Origin: Myxococcus llanfairpwllgwyngyllgogerychwyrndrobwllllantysiliogogogochensis
Lineage (GTDB): Bacteria > Myxococcota > Myxococcia > Myxococcales > Myxococcaceae
Assembly (NCBI RefSeq): GCF_006636215.1
Contig: NZ_VIFM01000034.1
Span: forward strand, 1 to 64,000
Reading direction: 5' to 3'
DNA: 64,000 nt
The translations under genes and the position numbers were made by a program. The notes below the pieces were generated by a model. That model ran no database searches, was not told where the DNA came from, and saw nothing but the letters and a program-made list of their open reading frames with translations. This document shows, one piece after another, positions 23,449 through 33,491 of this stretch (position 1 is the stretch's first letter; each line of letters starts with the position of its first letter).

Positions 23449-26292
23449 CTACGGCGCGTTGTTCGTGAAGAAGGGGAACGTCTGGAGGGCGAAGTTCCCC
23501 GCATGGTCCTCCAGCCAGACCTCCACGGTGTGCGCGCCGTCCACCAACTCGCGCGTGTCCAGCTCCGCGGTCCACAGGCCCTCCGCGTTCAGCGTCGCGC
23601 CGCGAATGCCCGAGCCGTCTCGTGTGAAGGCCACGCTCCGCACGCCGCTGACCGCATCCGTCACGCGCGCCGTCAACGTCACCACGCCGCTGTACGTCCC
23701 CTCCGCCTGGGGAATCAGCAACTCCGCCACGGGAGGCGCGTTGTCGTAGCGCACCGTGCGAGTGAGCGTCGTGCGCAGGCCCGCCTCGTTCGTCACGGTC
23801 AGCGTGAACACGTTGTCACCCTGCATCAGGGGCAGCAGCGCCCGCACTCCGCCCCCTCCGCGCGGCAGCGAGTACCTGCCTCCGCCGGGGCTCACCTCCA
23901 CCCGGGTCGCCGACTCCGCGTACACGCCGAGGTCGTAGGCCAGGACGTCATCGGGCTGCGGCCCCACGAGCCACCCGTCCGGAAGTCCCGTCGCCACCCA
24001 AGGGGCCTGCGCATCCACCCAGACGCGCACCACGCGCTCCGTCACGTGGCCCACCGCGTCCGTCGCGCGAATCAGGACGTCATTCGCCCCCTGAGCGAGC
24101 CCCACCGTGTGCGTCACCGCGCCACCGCCCGCGGGAAGGTCGGTGACGTGAATCCAGTTCGTCTCCACGCGCACCGGCGACCAGTCACGCACCACCACGC
24201 GGACCGCCACCTGTCCGTCTGCCAGCGTCGAGTCCTCCTCGGGCGAGAGCACCGTGATTTCGGGCGCGGTGGCATCCACCATCACCGTCGCCTCCTGGCT
24301 CGCCTGTCCGCCCAGCGTGTCCATGGCGACCAGCCGGATGACGTTCGCTCCGTCGCGCAGCGGAAGCTCGGTCCACACGAAGCCGCCGCTGAAGTCCGGC
24401 ACCACCGGGTAGCGCTCGCCGTGGAGGAGGAAGGCCACGGACTCGATGGAGGCACCCGGGGCCAGGGCCGTCACGAAGCCACACACGCCCACGGAGGTAT
24501 CACTCGTGAAGCCGGGCAGCCCGCACAGCGTCACCGATGGCCTCGGGTAGGGTGACGGCAGAATCTCCACCGTGCGCGAGGAGGAGCTGCCCAGTCGGTT
24601 GTCCCGCATCGGCTGGAGCGTCACGCCCGAGTACACCGCGCGCACATCCGAGGCCCCCAGCACGTCCCACGTCGCACGCGGTCGCCACACGAGCGAGTAC
24701 ACGCCGTCCCCATCCGCGTCGTTGTCCGCGCCCACGGTGACACCCGCCACCATGAACGTCACCACACCCAGACCCGGACCCCGCGCCTCCCATCCGTCCT
24801 CACCCGTCACTCGCGCGGAGAGCACGTTGTCCATCGCCACCGTGAGCTGTCCGTCCACGGGTGACTCCACGGTGGTGGTGGTCGGCAGGCCCTGGGTGGG
24901 CGGCGGCGGATTGGTGTACGTGGTGACGAGCACGGAGCCCTTCACGCCGTGCGTGCTGTCCGACGTGGCCACCACCATGACGCCCGACGAGAGGGACGGA
25001 GCGAGCCCCGGAGGCGCGGACACGGTGAGCGTGACGGTGGCCTCGGCGTCGGGGCCCAGCTCCAACGTGGTGGGGGCAATCGTCGCCGTCCATCCCGTCA
25101 GCCCACCCTGCGTGTCGAGCGTGTACGTGTCCGCCTTGTAGCCATGGTTGCGCACGGTGAGCGTGTACGTGGCGCTCTGGATTCGCGGCAGGTCCTGCTC
25201 CAGCGGCCTGCTCGGAGCGCCGTCCACGGCGACGCTGACGCTGTAGTCCCCGAAGCACGCGAGCGCGAGCGCGCCGAAGGTGGTGGGGATGTCCGGATAG
25301 CGCGTGCCCACGCCCCAGCTCCCGTCCTCGGCCTGTCGCGACTTGAGCCAGTCGAGCGCCTGGGTCATCCGTCCATCCGCGCCCGGCTTGCGACCCGCGA
25401 GGCACAACGCGTACAGCGCCAGACTGGTGGACGTCTCGTCCGCGGGTGCTCCGTCCAGGTTGCCCCAGCCCGGTGCATCACCGAGGGCCCGCGTCGCGAG
25501 CAGTCGCGAGGCCAGCGAGTCGAGCGCGGCGGTGTTCTCGCCCTGCTCACCGGGGCCGGCGACCTTCATGCCCACGGCGGCCCATGCCACCTGGTACGTG
25601 TAGCGCTGGCTGTCCTCCAGCGGCCCGTCGGTCATGTCGTCCAGGTGCGCGCGGATGTACGCGGCGGCGCGTCGCAGCGACTCCTGGTAGCGCGCGGCCC
25701 TGGCCGGGTCCACGCGCTCGCGGGCCTGGGCCACGGCGGTCATCAGCCGCGCGGTGATACCCATGTTGGAGGCGCCCACGGGCTCGAAGGGGAAGTCCTC
25801 CACCCACCGGCCACTCAGCTCCTGGGTGCTCACCGCCCAGTCGGCCGCGCGCACCAGCGCCTCCGTGTAGCGCGTGCCCACCTTCGCGTCGTAACCGGCG
25901 AGCCCGAAGGCCGAGTAGCTGGAGCGCGCGTTGCGGTAGTGGATGCGCTCGTGAATCCACGAGCCGTCGGGCTCCTGCTGCGCCTGGAGGTCCCGCGCCA
26001 TCGTCTCCATGTTCTCGCGGTTGGTGCGGCCGTTGCGCGTAGCGGCGTCCAGGTCGAAGCCGGAGGCGCCCGCGTGGGCCAGGCCGTAGAGGGCCGCGCC
26101 ATGCCGGTGACAGGCGGTGCAGCCGAAGATGCCCGACCACCCCACCGCGTCCGCGCTGACGAAGTCGAGCGCCTTCTGCGCCGCCTCCGCGTTGGTGGCC
26201 GCGCGCGCCGACGTGACGGACAACAGCAGCGTGAGCACGAGCCCCAGCGAGGTGGACGAGACAGGACGAAGCGAGAGCGCGCGGAAGAGCAT
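23449..26292 (-). CDS. Exported CxxCH / alpha-toroid / Ig-repeat protein 1
   Basis: The 947-residue protein has a signal peptide (to about residue 31), then a CxxCH motif FGCTACHRHG (58-62), then helical repeats of the terpene-cyclase/complement alpha-alpha toroid kind (DGSWIHERIHYRNARSSYSAFGLAGYD, DGSWGVGTRYPDIPTTFGALALACFGD). From about residue 360 come four or five Ig/FN3-like beta domains (TLTVRNHGYKADTYTL, VDATAPEITVLSPEEDSTL, VWVDAQAPWVATGLP). It would act outside the cytoplasm. The toroid may be structural, with the CxxCH binding haem; this is inference. A close paralogue (29111-31963) lies beyond the ClC operon. Confidence 0.85.
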   Translation of the reverse strand: MLFRALSLRPVSSTSLGLVLTLLLSVTSARAATNAEAAQKALDFVSADAVGWSGIFGCTACHRHGAALYGLAHAGASGFDLDAATRNGRTNRENMETMARDLQAQQEPDGSWIHERIHYRNARSSYSAFGLAGYDAKVGTRYTEALVRAADWAVSTQELSGRWVEDFPFEPVGASNMGITARLMTAVAQARERVDPARAARYQESLRRAAAYIRAHLDDMTDGPLEDSQRYTYQVAWAAVGMKVAGPGEQGENTAALDSLASRLLATRALGDAPGWGNLDGAPADETSTSLALYALCLAGRKPGADGRMTQALDWLKSRQAEDGSWGVGTRYPDIPTTFGALALACFGDYSVSVAVDGAPSRPLEQDLPRIQSATYTLTVRNHGYKADTYTLDTQGGLTGWTATIAPTTLELGPDAEATVTLTVSAPPGLAPSLSSGVMVVATSDSTHGVKGSVLVTTYTNPPPPTQGLPTTTTVESPVDGQLTVAMDNVLSARVTGEDGWEARGPGLGVVTFMVAGVTVGADNDADGDGVYSLVWRPRATWDVLGASDVRAVYSGVTLQPMRDNRLGSSSSRTVEILPSPYPRPSVTLCGLPGFTSDTSVGVCGFVTALAPGASIESVAFLLHGERYPVVPDFSGGFVWTELPLRDGANVIRLVAMDTLGGQASQEATVMVDATAPEITVLSPEEDSTLADGQVAVRVVVRDWSPVRVETNWIHVTDLPAGGGAVTHTVGLAQGANDVLIRATDAVGHVTERVVRVWVDAQAPWVATGLPDGWLVGPQPDDVLAYDLGVYAESATRVEVSPGGGRYSLPRGGGGVRALLPLMQGDNVFTLTVTNEAGLRTTLTRTVRYDNAPPVAELLIPQAEGTYSGVVTLTARVTDAVSGVRSVAFTRDGSGIRGATLNAEGLWTAELDTRELVDGAHTVEVWLEDHAGNFALQTFPFFTNNAP

Positions 26293-26674
26293 CGAACGTG
26301 TGTACCCATGGGCCGGACCGCGCGTGTTTCACGCCCAGGTGCCTTGGCGCCTGAGATGAATCATCGCGCGTGCGGGCCTCATCACAAACAAAGCCACACG
26401 AGTGTCCGCGCCCCTCCGCGCGAGAGGGCGGAACGTGAAGTCGCGCCGTGCTCAGAGCGTGGATGACGCATGTCTGAAAACAGGAAGGAGTGTCAGCGCC
26501 GGGGCTGGAGAGAGGAATCCACGAGTCGTGTCATCGAGTCCGTGGAATCCCGAATGACAGTCATTGTGAAACGAGCCCCGGGCCCTGGGCTCGGCGCCAG
26601 GGTCGGAGAGCGGGCGAGCTGCTTCTCCCTCGCGTGGAGTTGGAGCGGCTTTCGTTTCGGCTCGCGAGGCTCGC
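26293..26674. other. Gene-free intergenic region
   Basis: About 380 bases upstream of toroid protein 1. It holds a near-perfect hairpin, CAGGTGCC (26336-26343) against GGCGCCTG (26346-26353), and A/T-richer DNA around 26380-26400 that could carry a promoter. No gene recognised. Confidence 0.45.
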
Positions 26675-26992
26675 TCATTCCCCGGACTTCCGAGCGGGTG
26701 ACTCGTCCTCACGTGGCGCGGGCCGCGACGGCTGCTCCGGCTCCAGGTCGCCGGCCGGAAGCTGGGGCAGCGGCCAGCCCTCGAACATGGGCCATGCGCG
26801 GTACATGGAGCGGCGCTCCTCGGGCGTGAGCGGGGGCGGTGCCTCGGTGGGCTCCTCGACGCGGGGTGTGCTCCGGGGCGCGGCGGGCGTGGGCTCGCGC
26901 AGCAACACGGTGCCCAGCACGATGCACAGCAGGGACATCACGACGATGCTCCACGCGCGTGCGGGTCCGCGCAGTCCCTTTGGCTCTTCCAC
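26675..26992 (-). CDS. Small membrane-anchored Pro-rich protein
   Basis: A 105-residue product with one N-terminal transmembrane helix (AWSIVVMSLLCIVLGTVLL) and a proline- and charge-rich tail (PTPAAPRSTPRVEEPTEAPPPLTPEERRSMYRAWPMFEGWPLPQLPAGDLEPEQ). The EERRSMYRAWPMFEGWP stretch may be a short binding helix. It begins 18 bases after the ClC stop, so the two are probably one operon. No family recognised. Confidence 0.7.
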   Translation of the reverse strand: MEEPKGLRGPARAWSIVVMSLLCIVLGTVLLREPTPAAPRSTPRVEEPTEAPPPLTPEERRSMYRAWPMFEGWPLPQLPAGDLEPEQPSRPAPREDESPARKSGE

Positions 26993-27010
26993 GAGTGGGG
27001 GCCCTCGACC

Positions 27011-28741
27011 TCAGAAAGTACCCTGGCTCAACACGTCTCTCTTGGAGATGGTTCCGAGCAACCGACGGCCACCATCCACCACGGGCAGCCGCTCGAGCGC
27101 CGTCCGCGCGAACCGGGAGGCCACCTCTCCCAGCGACAGCTCGGGGGTGATGGGCTGCACCTGCGTGTCCATGACGTCCTCGGCGATGGTCGCCTGGAGC
27201 AGCGCGTGGTCCGGCACATGCCCCTTGAGCGCATCCAGCACCAGCATGCCCCGGTACCGGCCCTCTTCATCCGTGACGTAGAGGTCCTCCCCCGCGGGTG
27301 CCTCCAGCAGCAACGCGACCACTTCCTGGAACGGCGCCGAGGGCGATACGCGCTGGCTCACGGGCTTCAGCAACGCCCGCGCGCCCTCCTGTCGCAGCCA
27401 ATGGGGGATGGTGGCCGGCATGCGCACGTTGCGACGGTTGAGCACGGATGTGTAGAGCGACTCGGGCTCCAGTCGCCGACTGACGGCGGCGGCCACCACC
27501 GCGCTGAGCATCAGCGGCAACACCAGCGGGTAGTCACCGGTCATCTCGAAGATGAGCAGCACCGCGGACACCGACGCATGCGTCGTCCCCGCGAGCACCG
27601 CCCCCATGCCCAGCAGCGCATACGCCCCACTGGGAGCACCGCCGGGAAGCAGTCGCTCGGCCATCATCCCGAAGGAGCCGCCCAGCAGCGCGCCGTAGAA
27701 CAGCGACGGCGTGAAGAGTCCGCCCGGCACCCCCGCGCCCGCGCACAGCGACGTCAGCGCGAGCTTCGCCAGCGGCAACACGAGCAGCAGGGCGAAGGGC
27801 AGTCGCCCCAACAGCGCCGAGTTCACCGCGTCGTAGCCGTTCCCCAGCAACTGGGGCAGCCACACCGCTGTGATTCCCACGAACGTCATCGCCAGCAGCG
27901 GCAGGAACGGCGCGAGCCACGACGCGGCGCGGTCCAGTAGGTCCGACATCACGTTGACGCCCCGCACGTAGAACGCGGAGGCGACGCCGAGCACCGCGCC
28001 CAGCACCACCGCCAGGAGCAGCTCGCGCGGGTGCAGGAGCGCATAGTCGGGGATGACGTAGCTGGGGTGGTCCGCGATGAGCAGGCGCGAGACGAGCGTG
28101 GCCACCACGCAGGAGACGACGATGGGGCCGAACAGCTCCAGCGCGAAGCTGCCCAGCAGCACCTCCAGCCCGAAGAGGGCCGCGCCGATGGGCACGTTGT
28201 ACGCGGACGCCATGCCGGCCGAAGCCCCGCACGCCACCAGCAGGCGAGCCTGTCCCGGACCCAACCGGAGCCACCGGGCGAGCGACGAGCCGCTCGCCGC
28301 GCCCGTGGACAGCAGCGCGCCCTCGCGGCCCAGGGGCGCACCCATGGCCACGGCGAGGATGGAGACGAACCCGCGCAACAGCGCGCGCGGCAGGGGCAGT
28401 CGTCCCGAGCGCACCCAGATGGACTCGATGATGCCCGCGGTGCCATGGCCCCGCAGCGGCTGACCGACGAGGAGCGACAACAACGTCACCAGCGCCCCGC
28501 CCAGCACGGGAATGAGCAGTCGCCGCCACGTGGGCGCCGCCGCGACTCCGGACAGGAAGTCCTCCGAGGCACTCCGCCAGAAGAGCTCCTGGGTGAAGCG
28601 CAGCACCTTGAGCAACCCCACCGCGCCCAGTCCCGCGATGAGCCCCACCGCCACCACCAGCACCCAGAAGCGCTTCTCCACCCGCGTGAGGTCGCGCAGG
28701 TAGTCCCCGACCGAGTGGTGGAACCCGCGCGTGACGTTCAC
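27011..28741 (-). CDS. ClC-type chloride channel/transporter with CBS pair
   Basis: An integral membrane protein of the ClC family, about 576 residues from GTG 28741. Motifs seen: GHGTAGIIESI (GSGIP-like selectivity region), GAPLGREGALLSTG (GREGP-like, keeping the gating Glu), and AGVPGGLFTPSLFYGALLG (GxFxP). The gating Glu suggests Cl-/H+ exchange, though the Pro to Ala change in GREGP is unusual. Two C-terminal CBS domains (LKPVSQRVSPSAPFQEVVALLLEAP and VMDTQVQPITPELSLGEVASRFARTALERLPVVD) likely regulate it through nucleotides. The open frame extends to 28930; GTG 28792 is an alternative start. A small membrane protein gene follows. Confidence 0.92.
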   Translation of the reverse strand: MNVTRGFHHSVGDYLRDLTRVEKRFWVLVVAVGLIAGLGAVGLLKVLRFTQELFWRSASEDFLSGVAAAPTWRRLLIPVLGGALVTLLSLLVGQPLRGHGTAGIIESIWVRSGRLPLPRALLRGFVSILAVAMGAPLGREGALLSTGAASGSSLARWLRLGPGQARLLVACGASAGMASAYNVPIGAALFGLEVLLGSFALELFGPIVVSCVVATLVSRLLIADHPSYVIPDYALLHPRELLLAVVLGAVLGVASAFYVRGVNVMSDLLDRAASWLAPFLPLLAMTFVGITAVWLPQLLGNGYDAVNSALLGRLPFALLLVLPLAKLALTSLCAGAGVPGGLFTPSLFYGALLGGSFGMMAERLLPGGAPSGAYALLGMGAVLAGTTHASVSAVLLIFEMTGDYPLVLPLMLSAVVAAAVSRRLEPESLYTSVLNRRNVRMPATIPHWLRQEGARALLKPVSQRVSPSAPFQEVVALLLEAPAGEDLYVTDEEGRYRGMLVLDALKGHVPDHALLQATIAEDVMDTQVQPITPELSLGEVASRFARTALERLPVVDGGRRLLGTISKRDVLSQGTF

Positions 28742-29110
28742 GCCGGGAGGTCCAACCTCGGGGTCTGGCGGGGTGTCGCGCGGAGGGCCCACGCGTGTCC
28801 AACCTAGGCACCCTGGCGTCCAGGCTCCGCGCCCGCGGACTCGTCTGCCCAGCACTCGAGGCGGGCCGCCTGTCCTCTTGTCCCCAGAGGTTCTCTGGCT
28901 CTCGCGAACCTGGATGCGGAGCACGCGCACTCGGGCGAATGTCCTCGGGTTTCCGGGAGCGCGAGGAGTGCATGCGCGCTTCCAACGGGACGCGGGCCCG
29001 TCAGAAGGGCCACACGGCGCTGGCCGACCTGTGGGCCTGAGGGGTGAAGCGACCCCGTCGCCCGGGAGGGCCTCCGTGCTTCGAGGCCACCCCGAGCGCG
29101 GGGAGGTGCA
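28742..29110. other. Intergenic region upstream of ClC
   Basis: About 370 bases with no gene supported. The first ~190 bases could be an N-terminal extension of the ClC frame. Nothing repeat-like or structured was seen. Confidence 0.35.
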
Positions 29111-31963
29111 TCAGTTGTCGACGAAGAAGTTGAAGCGCTGGACGGTGGAGTTACCCACGCCGTCGCTCATCCACACGTCGATGGTGTGCGCGCCGTCGAG
29201 CAGCTCCGTGGTGTCGAGCAGCGCCGTCCAGTTGCCGTCGGGCTGGAGCGTGCCCTGGCGGATGCCGGACATGTCGCGGCTGAAGCCGATGTTGGACACC
29301 GGGCCGAAGTTGTCGGTGACGCGAGCGCGCAGGGTGATGGTGCCGCTGACGGTGCTGCCCGTGGTGGGCGCGAGCAGCGTGGCGGTGGGGGCCTGCACGT
29401 CGTAGTTCACCCGACGCGTGAGGGTGGAGGAGACGCCCGTCTCGCTCAGGGTGACGATGGAGAGGTTGTTGACGCCCGGGCTGAGGGTGAGCGTCGTCTG
29501 CACCGCGCCGCCGCCGCGTCCCACCGCGATGGGCGCGCCGCCGTTGATGCGCACCGTCGTCGCGGAGAGCGACTGGACGTTGATGGTGTACGTCAGGGCG
29601 TTGTTCGCCAGCGGGCCGTAGAGCTGGTTGTCCGCCGGGTTGGTGCTCACCACGGGCGAGCCCGGGTCCACCCAGATGAACACCAGCTTCTCCGTCACGT
29701 TGAAGGCGCTGTCCGTGGCGCGCACCAGGATGACCTGGTCGCCGTAGTTCATCGGCACCGTGTGCTCCACCGTGCCGTTGCCGAACTCCAGGAGCGACGT
29801 GGCCACCCACTGCGTCTCCACGCGCACCGGCGTCTGGTCCTGAACCGACGACGTTACCGTGACGTTCAGTCCGCTGAGCGCCGCGCCGTTGGTGGGCGCC
29901 AGGATGGTGAGGACGGGCGGCACGCGGTCCACCGTGAGGTTGACCTGCTTGGTGGTGACGCCACCGAAGCTGTCGCGCGCGGTGAGCTGGATGATGTTGG
30001 GGCCTTCGGTCAGGGTGATGGTGGTGTAGATGAGGCCACCGTTGCCGGGCGTGAGGGGGATGGTCGTCGCGCCGTTGATGATGAAGGCGGCGTAGGTGAT
30101 GACGGCGCCGGGCGCGCGCGGCGTGGCATAGCCCCAGATGTCCAGCGTCGTCTCCTGCGTGAAGGCCGGCGGGTTGCCGATGGTGACCGACGGCGTGTCA
30201 TGCGGGAACGCGTCGATGATGACGGTGCGCGCGTCGGTGCTGCCCAGCAGGTTGGCCAGGGGCGGCGCCAGCTCCACGCCCGAGTACACCGCGCGGAAGT
30301 CCTGCGAGCCCGTCACCGTCCACGTGTCGGTGGGCGGCACCCAGTTGAAGGTGAAGAGTCCATCGCCATCCACGTCCGCGTCTCCGCCCACGGGCACGCC
30401 CGCGACGTAGAAGGTGACGACGCCGCGGTTGGGACCGACGACGGGCAGGTTGTTCGAGTCACGCACACGCGCGGACAGCACGTTGCCCGTGCCAATGGTG
30501 ATGTGCGCGTTGACGGCGGGCGCCTGGATGGTGGTGACGGTGGGCAGGCCGGTGACGGGAGGCAGCGGCGGGGTGTACGCGTTGACGCGGGCCGAGCCGG
30601 ACACGCCCGGCGCGCCACCCGAGGCGGCGACCAGCGTGAACTCCGACGTGAGCGCGGGAATCAGGCCCGCGGGCGCGGTGACGGTGACGGTGACGGTGCT
30701 CTCGTCACCCGCGGCCAGGAACAGGCTGACGGGCGTGGGGAACGACGTCCAGCCGGGCAGGCCGCCCGTGGTGCTCAGCGTATAGGTGTCAGCCTGGTAG
30801 CCGTGGTTCTTCACGTTGAACGTGAAGGTGACCTGCTGTGCCTGCTGCGAGCCGATGACCAGCTCCTTGCGGGCCGCGCCCACCACGGTGACGTGCACGC
30901 TGAAGTCGCCGTAGCAGGACAGACCCAGCGACGCGAAGGTGGTGGGGATGTCGAACGTCGCGGAGCCGGTGCGCCAGCTTCCGTCGGCGGACTGGCGCGT
31001 CTTCAGCCACTCGATGCTGCTGCGCACGCGCGGGTCCGTGGCGGGCTCGCGGCCGGCGAGGCACAGCGCGTAGATGGCGCTGCCGGTGGCCACGTCGTTG
31101 GCGGCGGCGTTGGGCAAGTCTCCCCAGCCCGGGTTGCCGGGAGAGACGCGGGTGAGCAGCCGGTTGGCCAGGGTGTTGATGGCGGTGACGTTCGCGTTGG
31201 CCGGGCCGGGGCCCGCGGCCTTCAGGCCCACCACGGCCCAGGCGACCTGGAAGGTGTACGGCATGCCGTTGCCCGTGGCGGACGTGTCGCCGTTGTCCAG
31301 GTTGGCCCGGATGTACGCGGCGGAGCGGTCCAGCGCGGCCTGGTATGCGGCGGCCCGCGCGGGGTCCACGCGCTGCTTCGCCTGGGCAATGCCCGTCATG
31401 ATGCGCGCGGTGGTGGGCAGGCTGCCGTGGTCCACCGGGAAGCTGGCGTGGTCGGACGCCCACCGGCCACTGGCCTCCTGCGTGGCGAGCGCCCAGTTGG
31501 CCGCGGCCACCAGCGACGCGCTGTACTGCGTGGAGACGTTCTGGTCATACCCGGCCAGGCCGAACGTGGCGTAGGACGTCTTCTCGTTGCGGAAGTTGAC
31601 GCCCTCGTGAATCCACGAGCCGTTGGCGAGCTGCTCGTTCTTGATGCGCTGGCCGAGGAACTCCAGGTTGAACTGGTTCGTCCGGCCGTTGGAGGCGACG
31701 ACGTTCATGTCGTAGCCGTTGGCGCGCGCCGCGGCGATGCCGAACGTCGTGGCGCCCACGCGGTGACAGGCCGCGCAGCCGTTGGCGGTGACCCAGTTGG
31801 ACACGTCCGCGCTCAGGAAGTTGATGGCGCGCTGGGTGGACTGGGTGTTGGTCTGCGTCTGCGCCGACGCGGGCGCGGACAAGAAGGCGACGACGAGCGT
31901 CAGCAGGCCCAACAGGGCCGGCCGCCGCGCGGGACGCCGCGACGAGGTAGCAAGGGAAGACAT
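29111..31963 (-). CDS. Exported CxxCH / alpha-toroid / Ig-repeat protein 2
   Basis: Paralogue of the 23449-26292 product with the same order: signal peptide (SSLATSSRRPARRPALLGLLTLVVAFLSAPASAQ), CxxCH at Cys63/Cys66/His67 (GCAACHRVG), toroid repeats (NGSWIHEGVNFRNEKTSYATFGLAGYDQN, DGSWRTGSATFDIPTTFASLGLSCYGD) and C-terminal Ig-like domains to residue 950. ATG 31963 is chosen because GGAG lies about 8 bases upstream and the signal peptide begins there; the frame is open to 32218. Aligned stretches are similar enough for a duplication. Role outside the cell is unknown. Confidence 0.85.
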   Translation of the reverse strand: MSSLATSSRRPARRPALLGLLTLVVAFLSAPASAQTQTNTQSTQRAINFLSADVSNWVTANGCAACHRVGATTFGIAAARANGYDMNVVASNGRTNQFNLEFLGQRIKNEQLANGSWIHEGVNFRNEKTSYATFGLAGYDQNVSTQYSASLVAAANWALATQEASGRWASDHASFPVDHGSLPTTARIMTGIAQAKQRVDPARAAAYQAALDRSAAYIRANLDNGDTSATGNGMPYTFQVAWAVVGLKAAGPGPANANVTAINTLANRLLTRVSPGNPGWGDLPNAAANDVATGSAIYALCLAGREPATDPRVRSSIEWLKTRQSADGSWRTGSATFDIPTTFASLGLSCYGDFSVHVTVVGAARKELVIGSQQAQQVTFTFNVKNHGYQADTYTLSTTGGLPGWTSFPTPVSLFLAAGDESTVTVTVTAPAGLIPALTSEFTLVAASGGAPGVSGSARVNAYTPPLPPVTGLPTVTTIQAPAVNAHITIGTGNVLSARVRDSNNLPVVGPNRGVVTFYVAGVPVGGDADVDGDGLFTFNWVPPTDTWTVTGSQDFRAVYSGVELAPPLANLLGSTDARTVIIDAFPHDTPSVTIGNPPAFTQETTLDIWGYATPRAPGAVITYAAFIINGATTIPLTPGNGGLIYTTITLTEGPNIIQLTARDSFGGVTTKQVNLTVDRVPPVLTILAPTNGAALSGLNVTVTSSVQDQTPVRVETQWVATSLLEFGNGTVEHTVPMNYGDQVILVRATDSAFNVTEKLVFIWVDPGSPVVSTNPADNQLYGPLANNALTYTINVQSLSATTVRINGGAPIAVGRGGGAVQTTLTLSPGVNNLSIVTLSETGVSSTLTRRVNYDVQAPTATLLAPTTGSTVSGTITLRARVTDNFGPVSNIGFSRDMSGIRQGTLQPDGNWTALLDTTELLDGAHTIDVWMSDGVGNSTVQRFNFFVDN

Positions 31964-32452
31964 GGTGCTCCGAAGAGGTGGATGGCTGGCGCCAGCCATT
32001 GGCGCCGTGCGCGACACCTTTCGGGGCTCTGGGACGTGGCCGTGCCGTTCCGGAGCCGGAATCCCTCCAGGGTTCCTGTCCGAACGGGTGTGTCCAAAGA
32101 GTGAGTGGCCCCCCCCACAGGCAGCGCGTATTCGTGAAATACTGCAAGATTGCTGAAACTGTCCAGTAGCCGAAAATCGGACAGTCCCAGTGATAACGGG
32201 GTTTTGAGTGACACCCACCCTCTGTGAGAGGGCCGTGCATCGCCTGTGGTCGTGAAAGACCCGGGAGCGTGGGAGGCGGGTGACTCGGGCGTCTGGTGGG
32301 GTTGTCCCAGGCCGAAGGCGAGGGTGGCGCCGACGGTGGGGCGGGTGTTCAGCCCGAGCCGGGCGTCATCCCAGCCGCCCCGCGCCGCGAGCCCGCGGAA
32401 GCGAACCTGGATGCAGAGGCTCGCGCGCAGGGGGCCGTGAGTCGGTCGAGGC
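31964..32452. other. Intergenic region with inverted repeat
   Basis: About 490 bases upstream of toroid protein 2. ACTGTCC (32158-32164) and GGACAGT (32179-32185) form perfect arms around CCGA-AAA-TCGG, itself a small dyad. Nearby DNA (32130-32210) is A/T-richer than average, as for a promoter. The remainder shows only shadow frames. Confidence 0.5.
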
Positions 32453-33412
32453 TCAGCCGCCGACGATGTCGAGCGTCTGGCCGACGCCTCGGGTCCGCGC
32501 GACGTCGTAGAGGGCGCGGGCGAGGGCGACGTCCTGGAGTGCGAGGCCGGTGGAGTCGAAGATGGTGACTTCGTCTCCGGCGCGGCCGGGCTTCTTGCCG
32601 GCGACGACCTCTCCGAGGGTGCCGGCGATCTGCTCGGCGCGCAGCAGGCCGTCATGCAGGGGGACGTTGACCTCGCCGGAGTGGAGGGCCTGGTCGGTGT
32701 CGTCGATGAAGACGCGGCCCTCGGTGAGGATGCGCGGGTCCAACTCCTGCTTGCCGGGGGCATCCGCGCCCATGGCGTTGATGTGCGCACCGGGCTTGAG
32801 CCACTCGCGCTTCACCACGGGGGTGCGCGAGGGCGTGGAGGTGCAGACGATGTCCGCGCCGGAGGCTTCCTGGAGGCTGACCACGCGGCCACCCTTCTCG
32901 GCCTGGAGGGCCTTGGCGGAGGCCTCCGAGACGTCGGCCAGGAGCAGCTCCAGTTCGCCGAAGATGGCGCGGTGCGCGTCGATGAGGACGCGGGCCTGCA
33001 CGCCACAGCCGACGAGGCCGAGGGTGCGGGGTTTGGGCTTCGCGAGGAACTTGGACGCGACGCCGCCAGCGGCGCCGGTGCGCCAGGCGGTGAGCAGCGT
33101 GCCGTCGAGGATGGCGAGCGGGGACGCGGTGTCCGGGTCGCTGAGGATGTAGAGGGCGCGCACGGTGGGCAGGCCGTGCTTCTTGGGGTTCTGGGGATGG
33201 GCGTTGACCCACTTCACGCCCGCGGCGCCGTCGAGGAACGCCGGCATGGCGCGGAAGTCGCCGTCGTACTGCGGCAGGGAGAGGTACACCTTGGGAGGCA
33301 TGAGCGACTCGCCACGACCGTGGGCCCGGAAGGCCCGCTCGACGGCGTCCAGGCCGAGCTCGACGGTGTAGAGGCCGCGCAGCTCTTTCGCGCTGAGGAT
33401 GAGGGTGGACAT
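32453..33412 (-). CDS. Ornithine cyclodeaminase / mu-crystallin family enzyme
   Basis: The 319-residue protein has the NAD(P)-dependent OCD/alanine-dehydrogenase fold: ESLMPPKVYLSLPQYDGDFRAMPAF, GVKWVNAHPQNPKKHGLPTVRALYILSDPDTASPLAILDGTLLTAWRTGAAGGVASK, the Rossmann loop LGLVGCGVQARVLIDA, TSTPSRTPVV and the GADAPGKQELDP segment. Members act on ornithine, alanine or related amino/imino acids; the substrate is unknown. ATG 33412 is taken as the start, since the frame upstream to 33505 has no homology-like content. It is divergent from the DUF1152 gene, 79 bases apart. Confidence 0.9.
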   Translation of the reverse strand: MSTLILSAKELRGLYTVELGLDAVERAFRAHGRGESLMPPKVYLSLPQYDGDFRAMPAFLDGAAGVKWVNAHPQNPKKHGLPTVRALYILSDPDTASPLAILDGTLLTAWRTGAAGGVASKFLAKPKPRTLGLVGCGVQARVLIDAHRAIFGELELLLADVSEASAKALQAEKGGRVVSLQEASGADIVCTSTPSRTPVVKREWLKPGAHINAMGADAPGKQELDPRILTEGRVFIDDTDQALHSGEVNVPLHDGLLRAEQIAGTLGEVVAGKKPGRAGDEVTIFDSTGLALQDVALARALYDVARTRGVGQTLDIVGG

Positions 33413-33491
33413 GGCGGCGCTATATACCGGAGCGGCCGGGATGGCGCCGTAAGCGCGGTATTGGCGGTGCTTCGGGAAAGGACTTCGCCCC

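Noticed and set aside
29186-32104. 972-residue forward frame opposite toroid protein 2
   Set aside because: Antisense shadow of a clear gene: composition is V/R/G/H rich without domains. High GC makes long antisense frames common.
32130-32165. Sigma-54 promoter upstream of toroid protein 2 (TTGCA on the reverse strand)
   Set aside because: The GG that should lie 10 bases before the GC is missing; spacing is 17, so no sigma-54 site.
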